A stretch of DNA of 64,000 nt from Laccaria trichodermophora (Eukaryota > Basidiomycota > Agaricomycetes > Agaricales > Hydnangiaceae), in assembly GCA_018417955.1 (NCBI GenBank), contig JACTVC010000003.1, positions 2,046,001 through 2,110,000 of the forward strand, read 5' to 3'. A program made the translations under genes and the position numbers. The notes under the pieces are model-generated. The model was not told where the DNA came from and did no database searches. It saw only the letters and a program-made list of their open reading frames with translations. This document shows positions 22,662 to 34,198 of this stretch, piece after piece (within the stretch, counting starts at the first letter, position 1; each line of letters opens with the position of its first letter).

Positions 22662-24656
22662 ATGGTTGAGAGAAAAATACATAAATTATATACTCATCCA
22701 TTTGTGGTTGAGAGGCAAGGCCTTTTGGCACTCTATACTCATCCATTTATGGTTGAGAGGCATGGCCTTTTGGCACTCTATACTCTTCCATTTATGGTTG
22801 AGAGGCACAGTAAATATGCTCTTCCATTTATGGTTGAGAGAAAAAGGCAAAATACATATGCTCTTCCATTTATGGTTGAGGGAACAGACATAGCTTACCC
22901 AAATATGAGATATGATGATATATGTAGGCATACATCAGAAGTATCACCCTTACACTGGAATGCACAAAGCTCATGGTCAGAAACTTTGATTTTGAAAAAT
23001 GATGAATTTTCTACTTGTGTTGAACTTAGCCCTGAGCTATGTATAAGTGACTACACATTTTCTGAATATTTAGATTTAAAACTTCATAAGTTGTGGTTGC
23101 ATCTAAGATCTTCTCCACTCTTGGAATTATATGTCAGAGCTTTTTTGACTCTTCCCAGATTATTTACCATCATTTCTCAAAGAGATCTGGTTGCAGTAAA
23201 ATGCCAGGAACTTGATTTGAAATTAAAAAGAAATATATTGAGATCTCATGACTTTGCTACTCTTATGAAAAGAATTGGTGGATGCTCTACTATTTTAAAC
23301 TTTGCAAATTACATTGTGTATTTGATAATATTCCACCATGTCTCAGCTTTTCTGTATTTCAGGTTCTCAATAAAAATCACAAAAGATTTGTGTATCATGA
23401 TATTTGCTTTATCTGTAGTATTCTTTTTGGAGCTGGAGTTTCCAGGGTTTAAACCAACACAAAGTTTCAATACACATAATTACTTGGTGACTAAAAATGA
23501 AATATTGGGGGGTGGCTCTGCAGGTATATTTTCAGCTGAGAAGCTTTCTTCATTTGCAATAAATGAGGTGAATCCAGGAGGGATGTATAAATACTCAGAC
23601 TATGTACCTGAATCTGAAGTCCATACATTGAAGAGTATCAAGAGTCCAACTTTACTTTGTAAGATGCCCATTACAGAGCTCATTTCTCACTTGAGCATTC
23701 CTAACTTAAAATTTATTGCTCAATGCCATAACATCAAAATTCATTCCAAGTCAAAAAGCTTAGAAATTCAGAGCATTATTGAAAGTCACAAGTGTAAATC
23801 ATGTAAAGAATATGTAGAGATATTTGAATTTATAGATGAGAGAGACAAGACAGAAAAAAAGAAAGCTATTAATTTGAATAAGTCAAAAAAATACCAAGAA
23901 AAAAGTCCAGAGAAATATAAGGCCAGCAACTTGGAGGCAGTTAAAAAACACCAAGAGAAAAGCCCAGAGAAATATAAGGCTAGCCACTTGGAGGGAGTTA
24001 AAAAACATCAAGAGAAAAGCCCAGAGAAATATAAGGCCAGAAACTTGGAGGCAGTCAAAAAACACCAAGAGAAAAGCCCAGAGAAATATAAGGCGAGCCA
24101 CTTGGAAGCAGTCAAAAAACATCAAGAGAAAAGCCCAGAGAAATATTTAACCAGCAACTTGGATGCAGTTAAAAAATACCAAGAGAAAAGCCCAGAGAAA
24201 TACAAGGCCAGTAATTTGAAAGCAGCCAAGAAACACCAAGAAAAAAATCAGGAAAAATATAAAGTTTTAAATCTGGAAGCAGCCAAAAAACACCAGAAAG
24301 AAAATCAAGAAAAATATAAAGTTTTGAACTTGGAAGCAGTAAAGAAATATCAAAATAAATGCTTAAACCCAGAATTTCCTCCTTCTGCTCCTTCCCAAAA
24401 ATTAATACATCAGATATTTACAGATTTCTGTGAAGATATAGATCCAAATCAATTTCAGGAGTCTGGATGTGCAGTTTGTGGTCAGTTAACACAAAGTTCA
24501 ACTCTCAAGAACCTCTCAGAAATGAACTTGAACTTGGATATTCTGATTCAAGAAGGTGTGACCCAAGTTGAAAGACAAAGTTCAAAGGATCCCCTCTCTG
24601 ATATTGAAGGCCCAGTACTGGACAGTGATTTGGACTCTATATGTCAGACTTGCTAT
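22662..24656 (+). pseudogene. Helitron 1 N-terminal protein region, truncated
   Basis: N-terminal part of a Helitron polyprotein, open without interruption. It starts with five copies of a LPFMVERxGLLALYT-like motif (22662-22880) and continues with a SAP-like helical stretch (LLCKMPITELISHLSIPNLK). It then has tandem 19-residue repeats (KYKASNLEAVKKHQEKSPE) and a zinc-knuckle box (ESGCAVCGQL) that would pair with a downstream CQTCY. The frame runs on into foreign sequence to a stop at 24854; the last 66 codons do not belong to the Helitron. An ATG at 22662 is the first clear start, but the homologous frame extends upstream without ATG, so a 5' exon is possible. Confidence 0.7.
23870..24350 (+). 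repeat. 57-bp in-frame coding repeats of Helitron 1
   Basis: About eight units encode a 19-residue, Lys/Glu-rich, probably coiled-coil repeat of the form KYKASNLEAVKKHQEKSPE. The last two are diverged (NQEKYKVLNLEAAKKHQ). Helitron 3 has about seven units at 58330-58740 with different unit order, so the copies differ by unit gain or loss. Confidence 0.8.
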
Positions 24657-24689
24657 TACGAGTCCTCTGAGTTTACGAAGAGACTCGTT
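24657..24689. other. Terminal hairpin of a second repeat subfamily, cutting Helitron 1
   Basis: TACGAGTCCTCT, loop GAGTTTACGA, then AGAGACTCGT. The stem and single bulge match those of the A-E termini, but the inner stem is CTCT/AGAG instead of TTAC/GTAA, while the loop is unchanged. It lies directly at the end of Helitron 1 similarity. Confidence 0.65.
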
Positions 24690-25697
24690 TATTACCCTGT
24701 ATCTCAAGGATTTTTTCAGCGTTCTAACGCAGAATTTAGCCTTTCTCCCACGAAAATTGATGGCTTCCCACGGTCAGGGACTTTGAAGACTTTGTCCAGG
24801 GTTTGTAGTCTTCTGTTAGCGTTTTTTGTAGTCAACACTACAATGTATTACTGACTGTGTGAACTGTCTGGTGATGGCGCGGATTCTTGCTCAAAATGGT
24901 CATCACCGGTTAAAGGCACGTTATATAGCCGACACAAGTCATATCGTTTTGAATGGGCATCTATATCAACATCGACAAGGATGGTGATGGTCCTCATTTC
25001 CCATGACTGATTCTTCCTTCATTATATATACTAAATGCTTTTATAATCATTTCATCTGGCACCCATGGGATATGAACTTTGACCCACCGACCAAATACAC
25101 AACAATGCAACCTGTGGGCCGATCAAGTTGACAAGGCATTTTGCGTGTTCCTATGTCAAGTGTGTTATGGGTGGTATCAGATGTGAGCATGAATGTGATA
25201 TCCAAAGAACCCCAAGAAGAAGGTAAATGAATGACAGTATATTGCCAAAACCTTGCAGAAGGTTTCAGCAGTTCCTATCATCACGTATTGTTGTTTGGCA
25301 ATGACATTGATCACAAATATTTATAGTTGTACATCAGATTTTTTAAATGCCTCTCGTGCCTTGAAATGACGCATTGATCGGGAAGTGAATGTACATCATT
25401 GTTTGTGCCTTTCCTTGCTTCTTGTGCCTTCCGATGATGCACATTCACTTCCTGATCACATTGATGGGAAGTGAATGTGCGTCATCGTTTTGGGTGGTGG
25501 GGTATATGCCATCAAAGCTTGGGGAAATTTCTCCAATTATAGATGCCACGTGTGAGCTTGATACCAATGTTATTGATGCTTGTTTATCAGCAGCATGCAA
25601 GGTTTGAAATCACGCAAATTGGCTGCAGGCTGTTTTGTTCATCAAAACATGGATCATCATATCAACAATGCACGGCGTAAGTTATTATCGCCCTATT
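24690..25697. other. No gene seen; contains one palindromic repeat
   Basis: AT-balanced sequence without a frame I recognise. The only structure is the palindromic repeat at 25351-25489. Confidence 0.45.
25351..25489. repeat. Palindromic miniature element related to 39882-39965
   Basis: CTCTCGTGCCTTGAAATGAC at the left, repeated GGGAAGTGAATGTRCRTCAT boxes, and a complementary CACATTCACTTCC arm. It shares TCGTGCCTT, GATCGGGAA and the GCGTCAT-type ends with the copy at 39882. It looks like two overlapping or rearranged copies. Confidence 0.6.
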
Positions 25698-26446
25698 TCA
25701 GTCCAGATGCATCCTGCTCAACTTCTCCCTGGTGTTATGCACCTCATCCTCTTCGTATCCAATCTTCCGCTTTAGAGACTGGCTGGCTCGACGCGGTTCA
25801 GCGCCTCGGCTCATGCGACGTGCAATACTTGCGTTCTGTTTCTCATAAGTGTTGTTTTGTGTAGGATAATCTGGGGAGGCAGGCTTACTCGTAGTGGACT
25901 GCAATCTAATAGAGTGATGGCTCGAAGCACCACCAGTACCTTGTATTTTTTCTGCTTAAGCGGTATGGCAACAAATGATACCTGCGCTTCCACAATGTCT
26001 CCTGTTCGTATCTTCGTTGGGTTGATTTCGTAGTATCTGCAATCTATTGGTTGAATGTATAATTGTTTTATAACTCTATTACTTACCGTATAACACTATC
26101 GGATCCTTGTTGCGCTTCATAGTATTCAACCTTGTTTTCTTGGAGGTGAACGAATTCGTTGGACAATGCATCGGTAAGTATATTGTCGGGGTCGATTTCA
26201 GTGCCGAAGGAAATAGGAGTGTCACCATTTATGTCACGCCGGTCAGTGAAATAGCGGTTGCCCATATCCAACGCTTCAAATGTTTCGTAGTAACTGGGAA
26301 CCCACTCTTCCATGGTGTTGTGGGGTAGCGATCTCTCAAAAACATGCTGTATGTCATAAATGTTTTCAATCATGGCAGAAAATTTCATCGCCCCAAGTCC
26401 TGTCAAGGCTAACGATTGCTTGATATATCTTCGCTGCTTTGGCTCA
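25698..26446 (-). CDS. Small conserved lineage-specific protein, 5' end uncertain
   Basis: I recognise the type (a repeat-associated family common in Agaricomycetes, in my recollection) but no function. Three exons join in frame: about 26446-26085 (EPKQRRYIKQSLALTGLGAM, then HNTMEEWVPSYYETFEALDM), about 26035-25878 (YYEINPTKIRTGDIVEAQVS, then FVAIPLKQKKYKVLVVLRAI) and about 25825-25698 (ARRMSRGAEPRRAS, then LKRKIGYEEDEVHNTREKLS). The intron of about 53 nt beginning GTAAGCCTGCC removes an apparent frameshift. The central GDIVE-Q-SF motif followed by a beta-rich VLVVLR strand and the C-terminal LKRK-GY-E box are the conserved features. An upstream exon is likely; frames at 27151-26830 are candidates. 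Confidence 0.55.
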
Positions 26447-28261
26447 CTATGTTATGAGGCTTAAACTTGTTTGGGCATCTGAGCTTAGGATATGCTTACA
26501 TTTTAAACGGCCGTTTGACCGGTGGGAGGCTTGAACCACAAATGATACCCTGAATGCGCAGTACGACTTCTTCTCGGTTGTTGTCATCGATGTTGGTCTT
26601 TGTGAGCTTCAAGCATCTTGGTCTTTCTACCTCTTCTACCGAGCAGAACTCTGACATTCCATTCTCCTGTTATTTCAGTACATCTTGAGTCATCTATAAT
26701 GCTATATTATTGCTCACTGTATTGAAATATGCCAGTTGTACAACTCCTGGGCCCTTGGTTGTTCTAGCATCGATGACAGCCTCAAGTAGATTACCTGTTA
26801 TATAAAATTAGCGATTCTACATGTCCAGTTTAGGAGGGTACTTGTGTGCTTCTATCTTGTTGTAAAATGAATCCATCATGGTGAACGATGCAATGCAACT
26901 TGTAAAGTGCTTCGGCTACTGAAGTTGGGGTGAGTACAATCCTCTCCGACAATTTCGGCAAACTTACTGACAGATCTGTAGTAGTCGATGAGCTCTGACA
27001 GTGCAATGCAATAGAGGGTGCGATAGTGTCGGATTTTCTGGCTATAATATTTTCCAGCATTTTTTTGAATTTCCCTGTGGCGTTGTTTTATTTGTCGATC
27101 TTTCCTCACAGCCATCATTTGAACCCTGTTGGAACATGGAGATGCTGTCACCGTCAGAACATGAAGATGCTGCCCCAGAGTAGGTAATTAGCTTGGACCA
27201 CATTATTATGGAATATAGCACTTTTACCTGATAAATTATGCAGCGTATACCTACCTTCTTCACACTCCTCCGGTTCTATATCCGTTAGTTGAAGTTGGTT
27301 TGAAACCCTTAACTAGTCCTAGGAATGTCTAATGCAGCTGCCCTTGTGGCGTCAGTTTCCTTGAAGCAGGGTTGTCCTTCTGAATTGACATCAGGGTGTT
27401 TGGTATGTTGAATCCAAGTTGAGCATCGTTGCCCCGGTGGCGTTATTTTCCTTCTCGATCTTTCCTCACAGCTGTCATTGAACCCTGTTGGAACATGGAG
27501 ACACTGTCCCTGTCAGAACATGAAGACGCTGCCCCAGGATAGGTAATTAGCTTCGACCACATTATTATGGAATACTGCACTTTTACCAGATAAATTATGC
27601 AGCGTACACCTACCTTCTTCACACTCCTCTGGTTCCATATCTGTTATATAGTTGAAGTTGGTTCGAAACCCTTAACTAGTCTTAGGAACGTCTAATGCAG
27701 CTACCCTTGTGGCATCAGTTTCCTTTAAGCAGGGTTGTCCTTCTCAATTGACATCAGGGTGTTTGGTATGTTGAATCCAAGTTGAGCATTGTCGCCACGG
27801 CAGCATTGAAAAAAAAAAAAATCCCTTGATAGATTGCTTCTGCACCAAATATTAGGAAATAGCGAGTAAAATTGTTCAGTTGGGGAAGGACAGACTGACC
27901 GTTCTTTTCTGCCGTCGTTCATATCAACTATCAAAGTTCACGTTCTACTTTGTCGCTTCACCATGAGCCTCCATTATCAACAGTCAGGTTTGCATTCCAT
28001 TTCGAATTTCTTCCATATTTTTGACGTGATGCACTTAGGACTGTACACAGAGACCAGACTGCCAGCTGTCCCTTTGAATCGACCATCCTTCAGAGGTATT
28101 GGTTGAACTTTTTGTCGCATTGGGTATTGGACTCACATAGGATTATCTCCCCAGAACTTGAATCACAGACGTCCTCTCCAACCATCTCCTCGCCTTCTGT
28201 ATCTGATCATGGTTCACCAACCGTGTTGGGTATGTTGATTTGCCCCTTCATCAACCATTAG
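26447..28261. other. Unresolved region between two lineage-specific genes
   Basis: Short minus-strand frames at 26830-27151 (IKQRHREIQKNAGKYYSQKI) may be an upstream exon of the 25698 gene. 27080-27803 is a tandem duplication. 27960-28260 probably holds 5' exons of the next gene, but I could not fix the splice phases. Confidence 0.35.
27080..27803. repeat. Two-copy tandem duplication, period about 360 bp
   Basis: TCGATCTTTCCTCACAG starts each unit (27097 and 27457) and GTATGTTGAATCCAAGTTGA ends them (near 27400 and 27765). The units are about 90% alike by eye over their full length. Neither is clearly coding. Confidence 0.8.
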
Positions 28262-29660
28262 ATGTTGAATTCTTGTTATCACATAGCGTCCATGCCCTTG
28301 TTCCGAGATGGGCCTGCCCTTCGTACACTTTTCAGCAATGCAGTCGCGAGAGGCCGAGAGTCGCATTCTTCATCTGAAGCAATGATAACGGATCCAAAGT
28401 TGGGTCTCTGGCAAATCACGTCTGAGAAACTCCTAGAGATCGGTCAGATGGACCCCGAGCGCTTCCATGAAATCCAGTCTCATGTCCGTGAGTTGGCAGA
28501 TGTTTATTGTTTGAAAACTAGTATGTCGCACTTGTCATTGTCGCTTGTTATTGTTCTGACCAATCATAGTTCCCCAAAATGCGTCTTATGAGTATCCCAC
28601 AAACATTCTTCTTCATCTGCCACAAGATATCCAGAAGATTATTTATGACAACTTGGCCCTTCCGGCATTGCTCTGGTTGTCGAAGTGCTGCCATTATTTC
28701 TGTCATGCAGTCAATGCATATACTATGGCACGAATTGAGCGCATTCTGACCTCATTTTCCATCAATCCACACAAGCTTCTGGAAGGCATGGAAGTTTCAG
28801 GTGCATTCATTGGAGGGTCTGTCGCCCTTCTTGCCGTGCTTGCCAATGTCGATGGTTTTGCTCCATATGATCTCGACCTTTATGTACCTAAAGCTCATGC
28901 AGATACCTTCACCCGGCGTATTTTATCAGGTTTCAAATCTGTTGGTGGTCACTCACCAGTCTACCATCTGAATTCCGCTATCGCTCACGTTGAATGGTAC
29001 ACCTCCAATTTCCATCCCCTCATTCGTGTCAACGTCATCGCAACCAAGTCCGCATCCCCCTTGGAGGCTCTATTCCATTCTGGCACATCCATTACTATAA
29101 ACGCTATAACTGGCTGAGGAATTTTCACAGCATACGCTGATCTGACACCCAGGAGAATCAGCTTGCTACCATCTGGTTTATCCCTACCCACCGCCAAAAT
29201 CTATAATGCTGTTAGAAGCAGATCAGTTTTGCCTCACAGTGAGGCATATACCATCCTCGCTAACTTCGGTATTTCGGTACCAGTTCCAGCATTGCCTCGG
29301 GAGTTGTTGGAGCTTCTTGTCAAAAAGTATAAGGCGAGAGTCGGTGTTACCTTTGTTCGGGAGTTAACATCCATCAAGGACCACATCTGTGGCGAGGATC
29401 GGTCTTGCAGCTTTACCCTGCGAACTTCTGCTGATCCCGGATGCGCCTTCTTTCTGTTCAGACCATTTTCGCCCCTTCCTACTTTGTCGCCAACCATGAC
29501 TGTCACTCCCGTCATGCCTGAAGTGGCAGAAAATCCAATCCGCTGGAGTGTTGTTACCCCAATGCTCATTTCATGGTGTCTTGGTGGTTGTAAATGTGCT
29601 GGTAATGGCATTAGGCTCCCGAGGGTGGTGTCCAGCGTTCCCACCAATTACGTATCATAG
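28262..29660 (+). pseudogene. F-box / nucleotidyltransferase-like protein gene with one in-frame TGA
   Basis: Exon 28262-28520 and exon 28570-29660 join across a 49-nt GT-AG intron. The second exon opens with an F-box-like LPQDIQKIIYDNLALPALLW-LSKCCHYF stretch. It continues with a nucleotidyltransferase-fold signature (GGS at about 28815, then APYDLDLYVP at about 28859, fitting hG[GS]...[DE]h[DE]h). The C-terminal part is Cys-rich (ICGEDRSC, SWCLGGCKC). A TGA at 29115-29117 interrupts the same frame, which continues in register (GIFTAYADLTPRRISLLPSG) to 29660. So the gene is either broken by a point nonsense mutation or read through. The start is uncertain; 28262 is the first ATG of the frame. 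The NTase assignment is from the motif only, and other acidic residues of the active site were not verified. Confidence 0.6.
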
Positions 29661-30067
29661 ATGGCATGCTCTTCTTTGTTTATGAATATTTTAATTGAAT
29701 GGGCTTGTGCAAAGTTAACAAAGTTGTGTTCATAACGAAATGCTGCGAGCGCTATCATCGCAGGCACTTGTGGGGTACAAATGGGGTGCAATTCATCTGC
29801 TACCCTTGTTTTTTTTACACCCCTTCTGATGTCTGAAACCGTTTTAGGCTCGATCAACTGCAGATTCTACGCTTCCCTCAGGAATTCTCTCATTGCAGGG
29901 TCTAACACCTCTAGCATTTTCAACGAAATACAGGGTTTCCAGGTCCAACCTCCTTGATTCCCCTCTCCGTTTCAGTTCTATCGTTTTTGTGTAAATTAAA
30001 TTTTGTGTCCTATAAAAAAAGGATTGTTTCTCAATTCTGCTTTTCAATCTTCGCTTCGACAAAGATC
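29661..30067. promoter_or_regulatory. Intergenic region upstream of the AT-hook gene
   Basis: About 400 bp with no gene I can support. Pyrimidine-rich stretches (CCTCCTTGATTCCCCTCTCC) near 29950 precede the ATG at 30068, as in many fungal promoters. No defined element is claimed. Confidence 0.3.
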
Positions 30068-33000
30068 ATGGTTTCCACTCGTCGCAAGAAGGCTGCAATT
30101 TCTGCTGAGTTTATCGAAGACTCGGATGAGTCCGACGGGAACGAGACTTATCAGGAGGAAGAGTACGTTTCTTCACACTTTTCTTGTTTGCAGTCACTTA
30201 CCCACTGAACTCTATTCAAGTTCATCAGATGAGTGTGGTGGAGAGGATGATGACGAGGAGGAGGAGGAGGAGGCAGAGTCAGTCACTCTTTTCTTCCAAC
30301 ATTTGCCTTATCTAACTTCGCTTTCTGTTTAGAATGAGTGAGCCGGAGATTGTAGAGGTGCCAACAACCCCACGTAAACGTGGGAGACCTCGCAAGGCCC
30401 CTGCCGCTATGCCTACCCCCGCGAAGTTTGTTATTTGCATCTATATTATCAAAAATTATGAGTCCTTACGAGTTTACGAGTAAGACTCATTCTTTATCAA
30501 CTGAGGACTTAGGCAAATTTTTCATTCATTCATTGATTGATTCATTGATTTACCTTTCATCACTGCGGGAACCTTTTCCCTTAAACAGAAGAGCAGCTAT
30601 AAAATCAGAAAAAATGGCAAGAAAAATGGCAAAAAATGTGTAAAAAATCAGAATATTGCTCAGTAAGTTGGGGAGGCTGTGTTCAGGGTGCAGGGTCAAT
30701 ATCTAAATATAGAAACCAGCTAAAAGTTGCTAGAAAATCACAAAAAAATACTCAAAAATTAAGAGGGATCTTCTCTGTTGCCATGGTGTTGAAGGGGCTG
30801 TGTTCAGGGTTCAGAGTTCATATCTAAATATAGAACAAAGTAAGAAAAATGGCTAGCAAATCAGAAAAAAATGAGTAAAAAACTAAAAATGATACTTTTT
30901 CTGTTGCCATGATGTATGAGGGGCTGTGTCCAGGGTCCATATTTAAAGATGGAAAATTAAGGTAATTATGTAAAAATATCATTATATTATGCAATATGAC
31001 TATATCATCAGACCAGCCTTCTTGCTCTTTGAGATATTGGTCAAAAATGCATGACAATTTCCAAAAAGTGTCCAATTTTTTCAGTATTTTGTGTTTTTCT
31101 CAATGAGGAATGGTCTGCATGACATTATTTATATATATTTGTAAAGGTAAGGAAAGGGGCTACAATTTTTGTTAATGGAGCTAAGTGAGAGGCTGTGTTT
31201 CTGCTACCGTGGGAATTTTAACCCAAAAAGGAAATTTACCACAGATATATAGAGCATACTATTATAGGTCACAAAATATAACTAACTATCTTCTTTCTTG
31301 AGATATATGCAAACAGGACTGTGGGAATATTTTACCATAAACAGAAAAAAGGTTATAAAATTGGAAAAAATTTGCTATAAAATCAAAAAAAGAGGAAAAA
31401 TAAGAATAGTACACATTGCTGCTAAAATATTGATGGCTAGGCTCAGGGCTCAGGGTCCATTTGCAAATATAGAACAAAACTCAGAAAATCATAAAGTGAT
31501 TACATGACATTGCAGCTGATGGGATGTCAGGAGGGTGGTCACATGACCAATTTCGTAAAATTAAATTTAGAGTCCACAGAAAGGACTCATACATGCCATG
31601 CACAGCACTGGCCCACACCCACAAGTCTAACTGTTGTGCGCAGAGGGAAAAAGCGACCGATTGACGAGGTCACGGCTTCTGATTCGGATGGACCTTTCAT
31701 CGCAAGGTATGTTAGTATGACATTATCTCCTTATATTTATGGCTCACCTCAAAATCTCCAGTCCCATTCACGACAGTCCAAAGAAGCCCCGTGTAGCTCC
31801 CTCCGCGACTAAGAAGCCTCCCACCACGCCATTGAAAGCAACCCCAGCGAAGGCGGCAACTAAGGCAGCTTCTCCCACTAAGCTCAAGACCACTCCAGCA
31901 GTGAATAACAAGTCAACCTCTCCCAGCAAGGCGGCTTCAGGTAAGAAGAGTAAAGTGTATGTCAACCTTTGCCCGCTCAATCTCCTATATAGAATTGTTG
32001 ATTGTATCATTACTCTAGTGCTGCCATCAACGAAGATGATGACGAACTAGAACAGGAATCCGTGGACAGCAACGATCCAAGGTATTTTCGTATATTCATT
32101 CCAAGGCTATCTTATGGAAACATATGTTATGGGGTTTAGTGAACTTGGAAACGAATCACCAACGCCCACAGGAAAAAAGTATGTCACCTTTCCTTTTTTC
32201 TTTAATTTGAATGCCAATTAAACGCTTCACTTTAGAAATAAGACCCGGCAACTTGTCTTTGATTCCTCAGTGTACGCTTGACTTATTTCATGAAGTAGAA
32301 GGTGATCGTCTCCAATTTTGTTCCAGGTTGAAGGCGAAAGGGAGCGTCCAAGCATACAAGAAGAAGAAAGGTGCTCAAGATGTTTTCCATAACGATGCCA
32401 CAATGTCCGACAATGAGATCACATTCGTGCTCTGTCTGAGTTTATTCTCTCTCATCCATGTTGACCCAATATCAGTGAAAAAAAGGTTGTTTTTTTAGAA
32501 GATGTTGACCGCAATCCGCCTGCTAGGCAATTATTTCAACTTCTTTTACTTGAATTTACTCTGATTCTCAACCCTAGTTATCCCAAGCTGTCGAAGTGTC
32601 ATGTATCTGCTCCAGATCTTGTTGACCCTCTTCTTGAAAGTTCCTACAAGAAGCTGACCAAGTTGCCTGGGCAAGTCAATTGGCATTGACGTGTCGTCAT
32701 ACATCTTACTTTGAATCTAGCGGCCTGAAGTTTATCTCCTGGAAAGGAGATGCCGACAAAGAAGATGAGGATGGAAATGGGATGATACTCTTCTCAAGTA
32801 TTAAAACCGTCCATCCCGACATTGATTTGAAGTATATCCTCTTTTCTTTTTTCATAAACGGTATACTTATACTTAGTTTTGCAGGTATGTCAAAGGGCTG
32901 GTGACCTTTGAGAAAGACTATAGTCTGAATATTATCAACCTTTCTCGTATCGATCCATCGCTTCTTGTCAGTAAGAAGACACCTGGTCAAACAAAAGGGG

Positions 33001-33797
33001 GGCCTATGGTGTTTATACGAGATCGCAAGACCCCTGCCTTGTGTGTAATGCTTGGAATCATTGCCGATGACCAGACAGCTTCACCTCGTCAACATTACGG
33101 TGGAGATAAAGAGGTCAAGTTCATTACTGCAAAGCTTCTCGCATATGAGTATGAGAGAATGGTCGCCGTCCTTTGCATGATTCATGGAAAAGAGTCTGTT
33201 AGGGTACAGCTTGCCGATAGCACCCTAACCTTTTCCACACGTTCTGCAGGTAAGTATTTCTTGACTTTCTTGTATGCGTTACTTCTTATCATTTCTACCA
33301 GAGGTGAACTCCGGTTCTTCTCCTGTCAAAGGATTTGCAACTGTTCGCAGCCGTGCAACTATGACCAACAATACTCCAGATCGTAAGTACCGCTACTCGT
33401 CGTTAGGCCCGCGTGACTCGGGTAAGAAAATCGCTCCAATCTTTTAGTTTCTGCCGATAACTGATGGCTTATAGTCCCCATTTTGGATGCTCGAACCAAA
33501 CACATAAAAATGCCCTCTGGCCTGGGTTCGGTTGAAAAAGACCTCCCATTGTTTGGTCGTCAAGTCCCCACTGGTTCCATCGCACTCATTGGATATACGG
33601 TTGGGTCCTATAACTCTAAGGCAAATCCTAAAGACATATCTCTATCCATGAACGTGCTATGGGTTGCCGTACTGGCAGCTAGCGAAGACACTTTGCAAGT
33701 CTCACATCATCTTTCTGTTATATTCGTCCTCATCATTGCATTTCAGGTAGCCCTACACTTCTCAGTCTCTTTTATGATGATCCAGTCTTTAGGATGA
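30068..33797 (+). CDS. AT-hook, Lys/Ala/Pro-rich, multi-exon lineage-specific protein
   Basis: Function unknown, possibly DNA-binding. Exons join in phase from the ATG at 30068: an acidic start (DSDESDGNETYQEEE, then a run of Glu), an AT-hook (PRKRGRPRKAPA at about 30375-30405), a basic segment (GKKRPIDEV), and an H1-like K/A/P/T-rich tail (31764-31957, KKPPTTPLKATPAKAATKAA). A conserved C-terminal half follows (VKGLVTFEKDYSLNIINLSR at 32888 on; MPSGLGSVEKDLPLFGRQVP at 33510 on; SIALIGYTVG). At least ten introns of about 50 nt are implied; one begins with GC (about 32669-32718). One intron, 30426-31643, is 1218 nt because repeat copy B sits inside it; without B it would be about 50 nt. No inactivating change was noticed. 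Exon ends beyond 33690 are uncertain. Confidence 0.6.
30457..31626 (-). repeat. Dispersed repeat, copy B, inside an intron
   Basis: The left end TATGAGTCCTTACGAGTTTA is the hairpin terminus. The right end is GGCCCACACCCACAAGT, shared with the outer end of copy C (44460). The host intron (donor GTTTGT at 30426, acceptor CAG at 31643) has normal length without it. The interior shares GGGGCTACAATTTTTGTTAA and the CTGAACACAGCC boxes with the other copies. Confidence 0.8.
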
Positions 33798-34198
33798 TGG
33801 AAGCCATGGAGTAATTTTAGTTTTTTTGACTTATGCGATATTCAACTATGGCCAGTTTACGTCCCCCCTCCCATATACAACTTTATCGCACGCTCTGGTA
33901 CTCAACTACCATACATATTCCTATACCTTCTCTTATGTTCTGCCAACAATTGACTCAATAAATGGTCGCTGTTCAATTGTATTCAACATCGCTCTCCTTG
34001 TTTGCCAAAACTTGGCGGAGTTGAAGCTTATGTCCATTCCATCAGCTCAGCCTAGTGAGTTAACAAATCCTTATCTTCCCCAAGTCAGACGCAGTGATGA
34101 ACTTTGTTTGATTTGTTAACCGCTCAACACTTGCTTGAAAAACAGGTGTTGGACTAGTTGTTTTTGTTATATACATAGAAGTAAAACTGTTTGATAAT

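Larger units (their letters stand above)
21906..24656 (+). mobile_element. Helitron 1: 5' fragment
   Basis: Near-identical to the 5' part of Helitron 3 (56366 onward), starting at AAGRRGGGCTATAATTCAT. It includes the shared non-coding leader (GTGGGAAAAAGTTCCC), the N-terminal reading frame and the 57-bp coding repeats. Similarity stops abruptly at 24656 (ATTTGCTAT equivalent), where a terminal hairpin of another repeat begins. The Rep and helicase parts are missing. Confidence 0.8.

Noticed and set aside
23290..23460. Transmembrane helix in the Helitron N-terminal frame
   Set aside because: The hydrophobic stretch is flanked by alternative frames and possible splice signals, so its translation in this frame is not secure.
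24657..24854. C-terminal 66 codons of the Helitron 1 reading frame
   Set aside because: They start exactly at the foreign hairpin terminus and have no counterpart in Helitron 3, so they are a chance extension.
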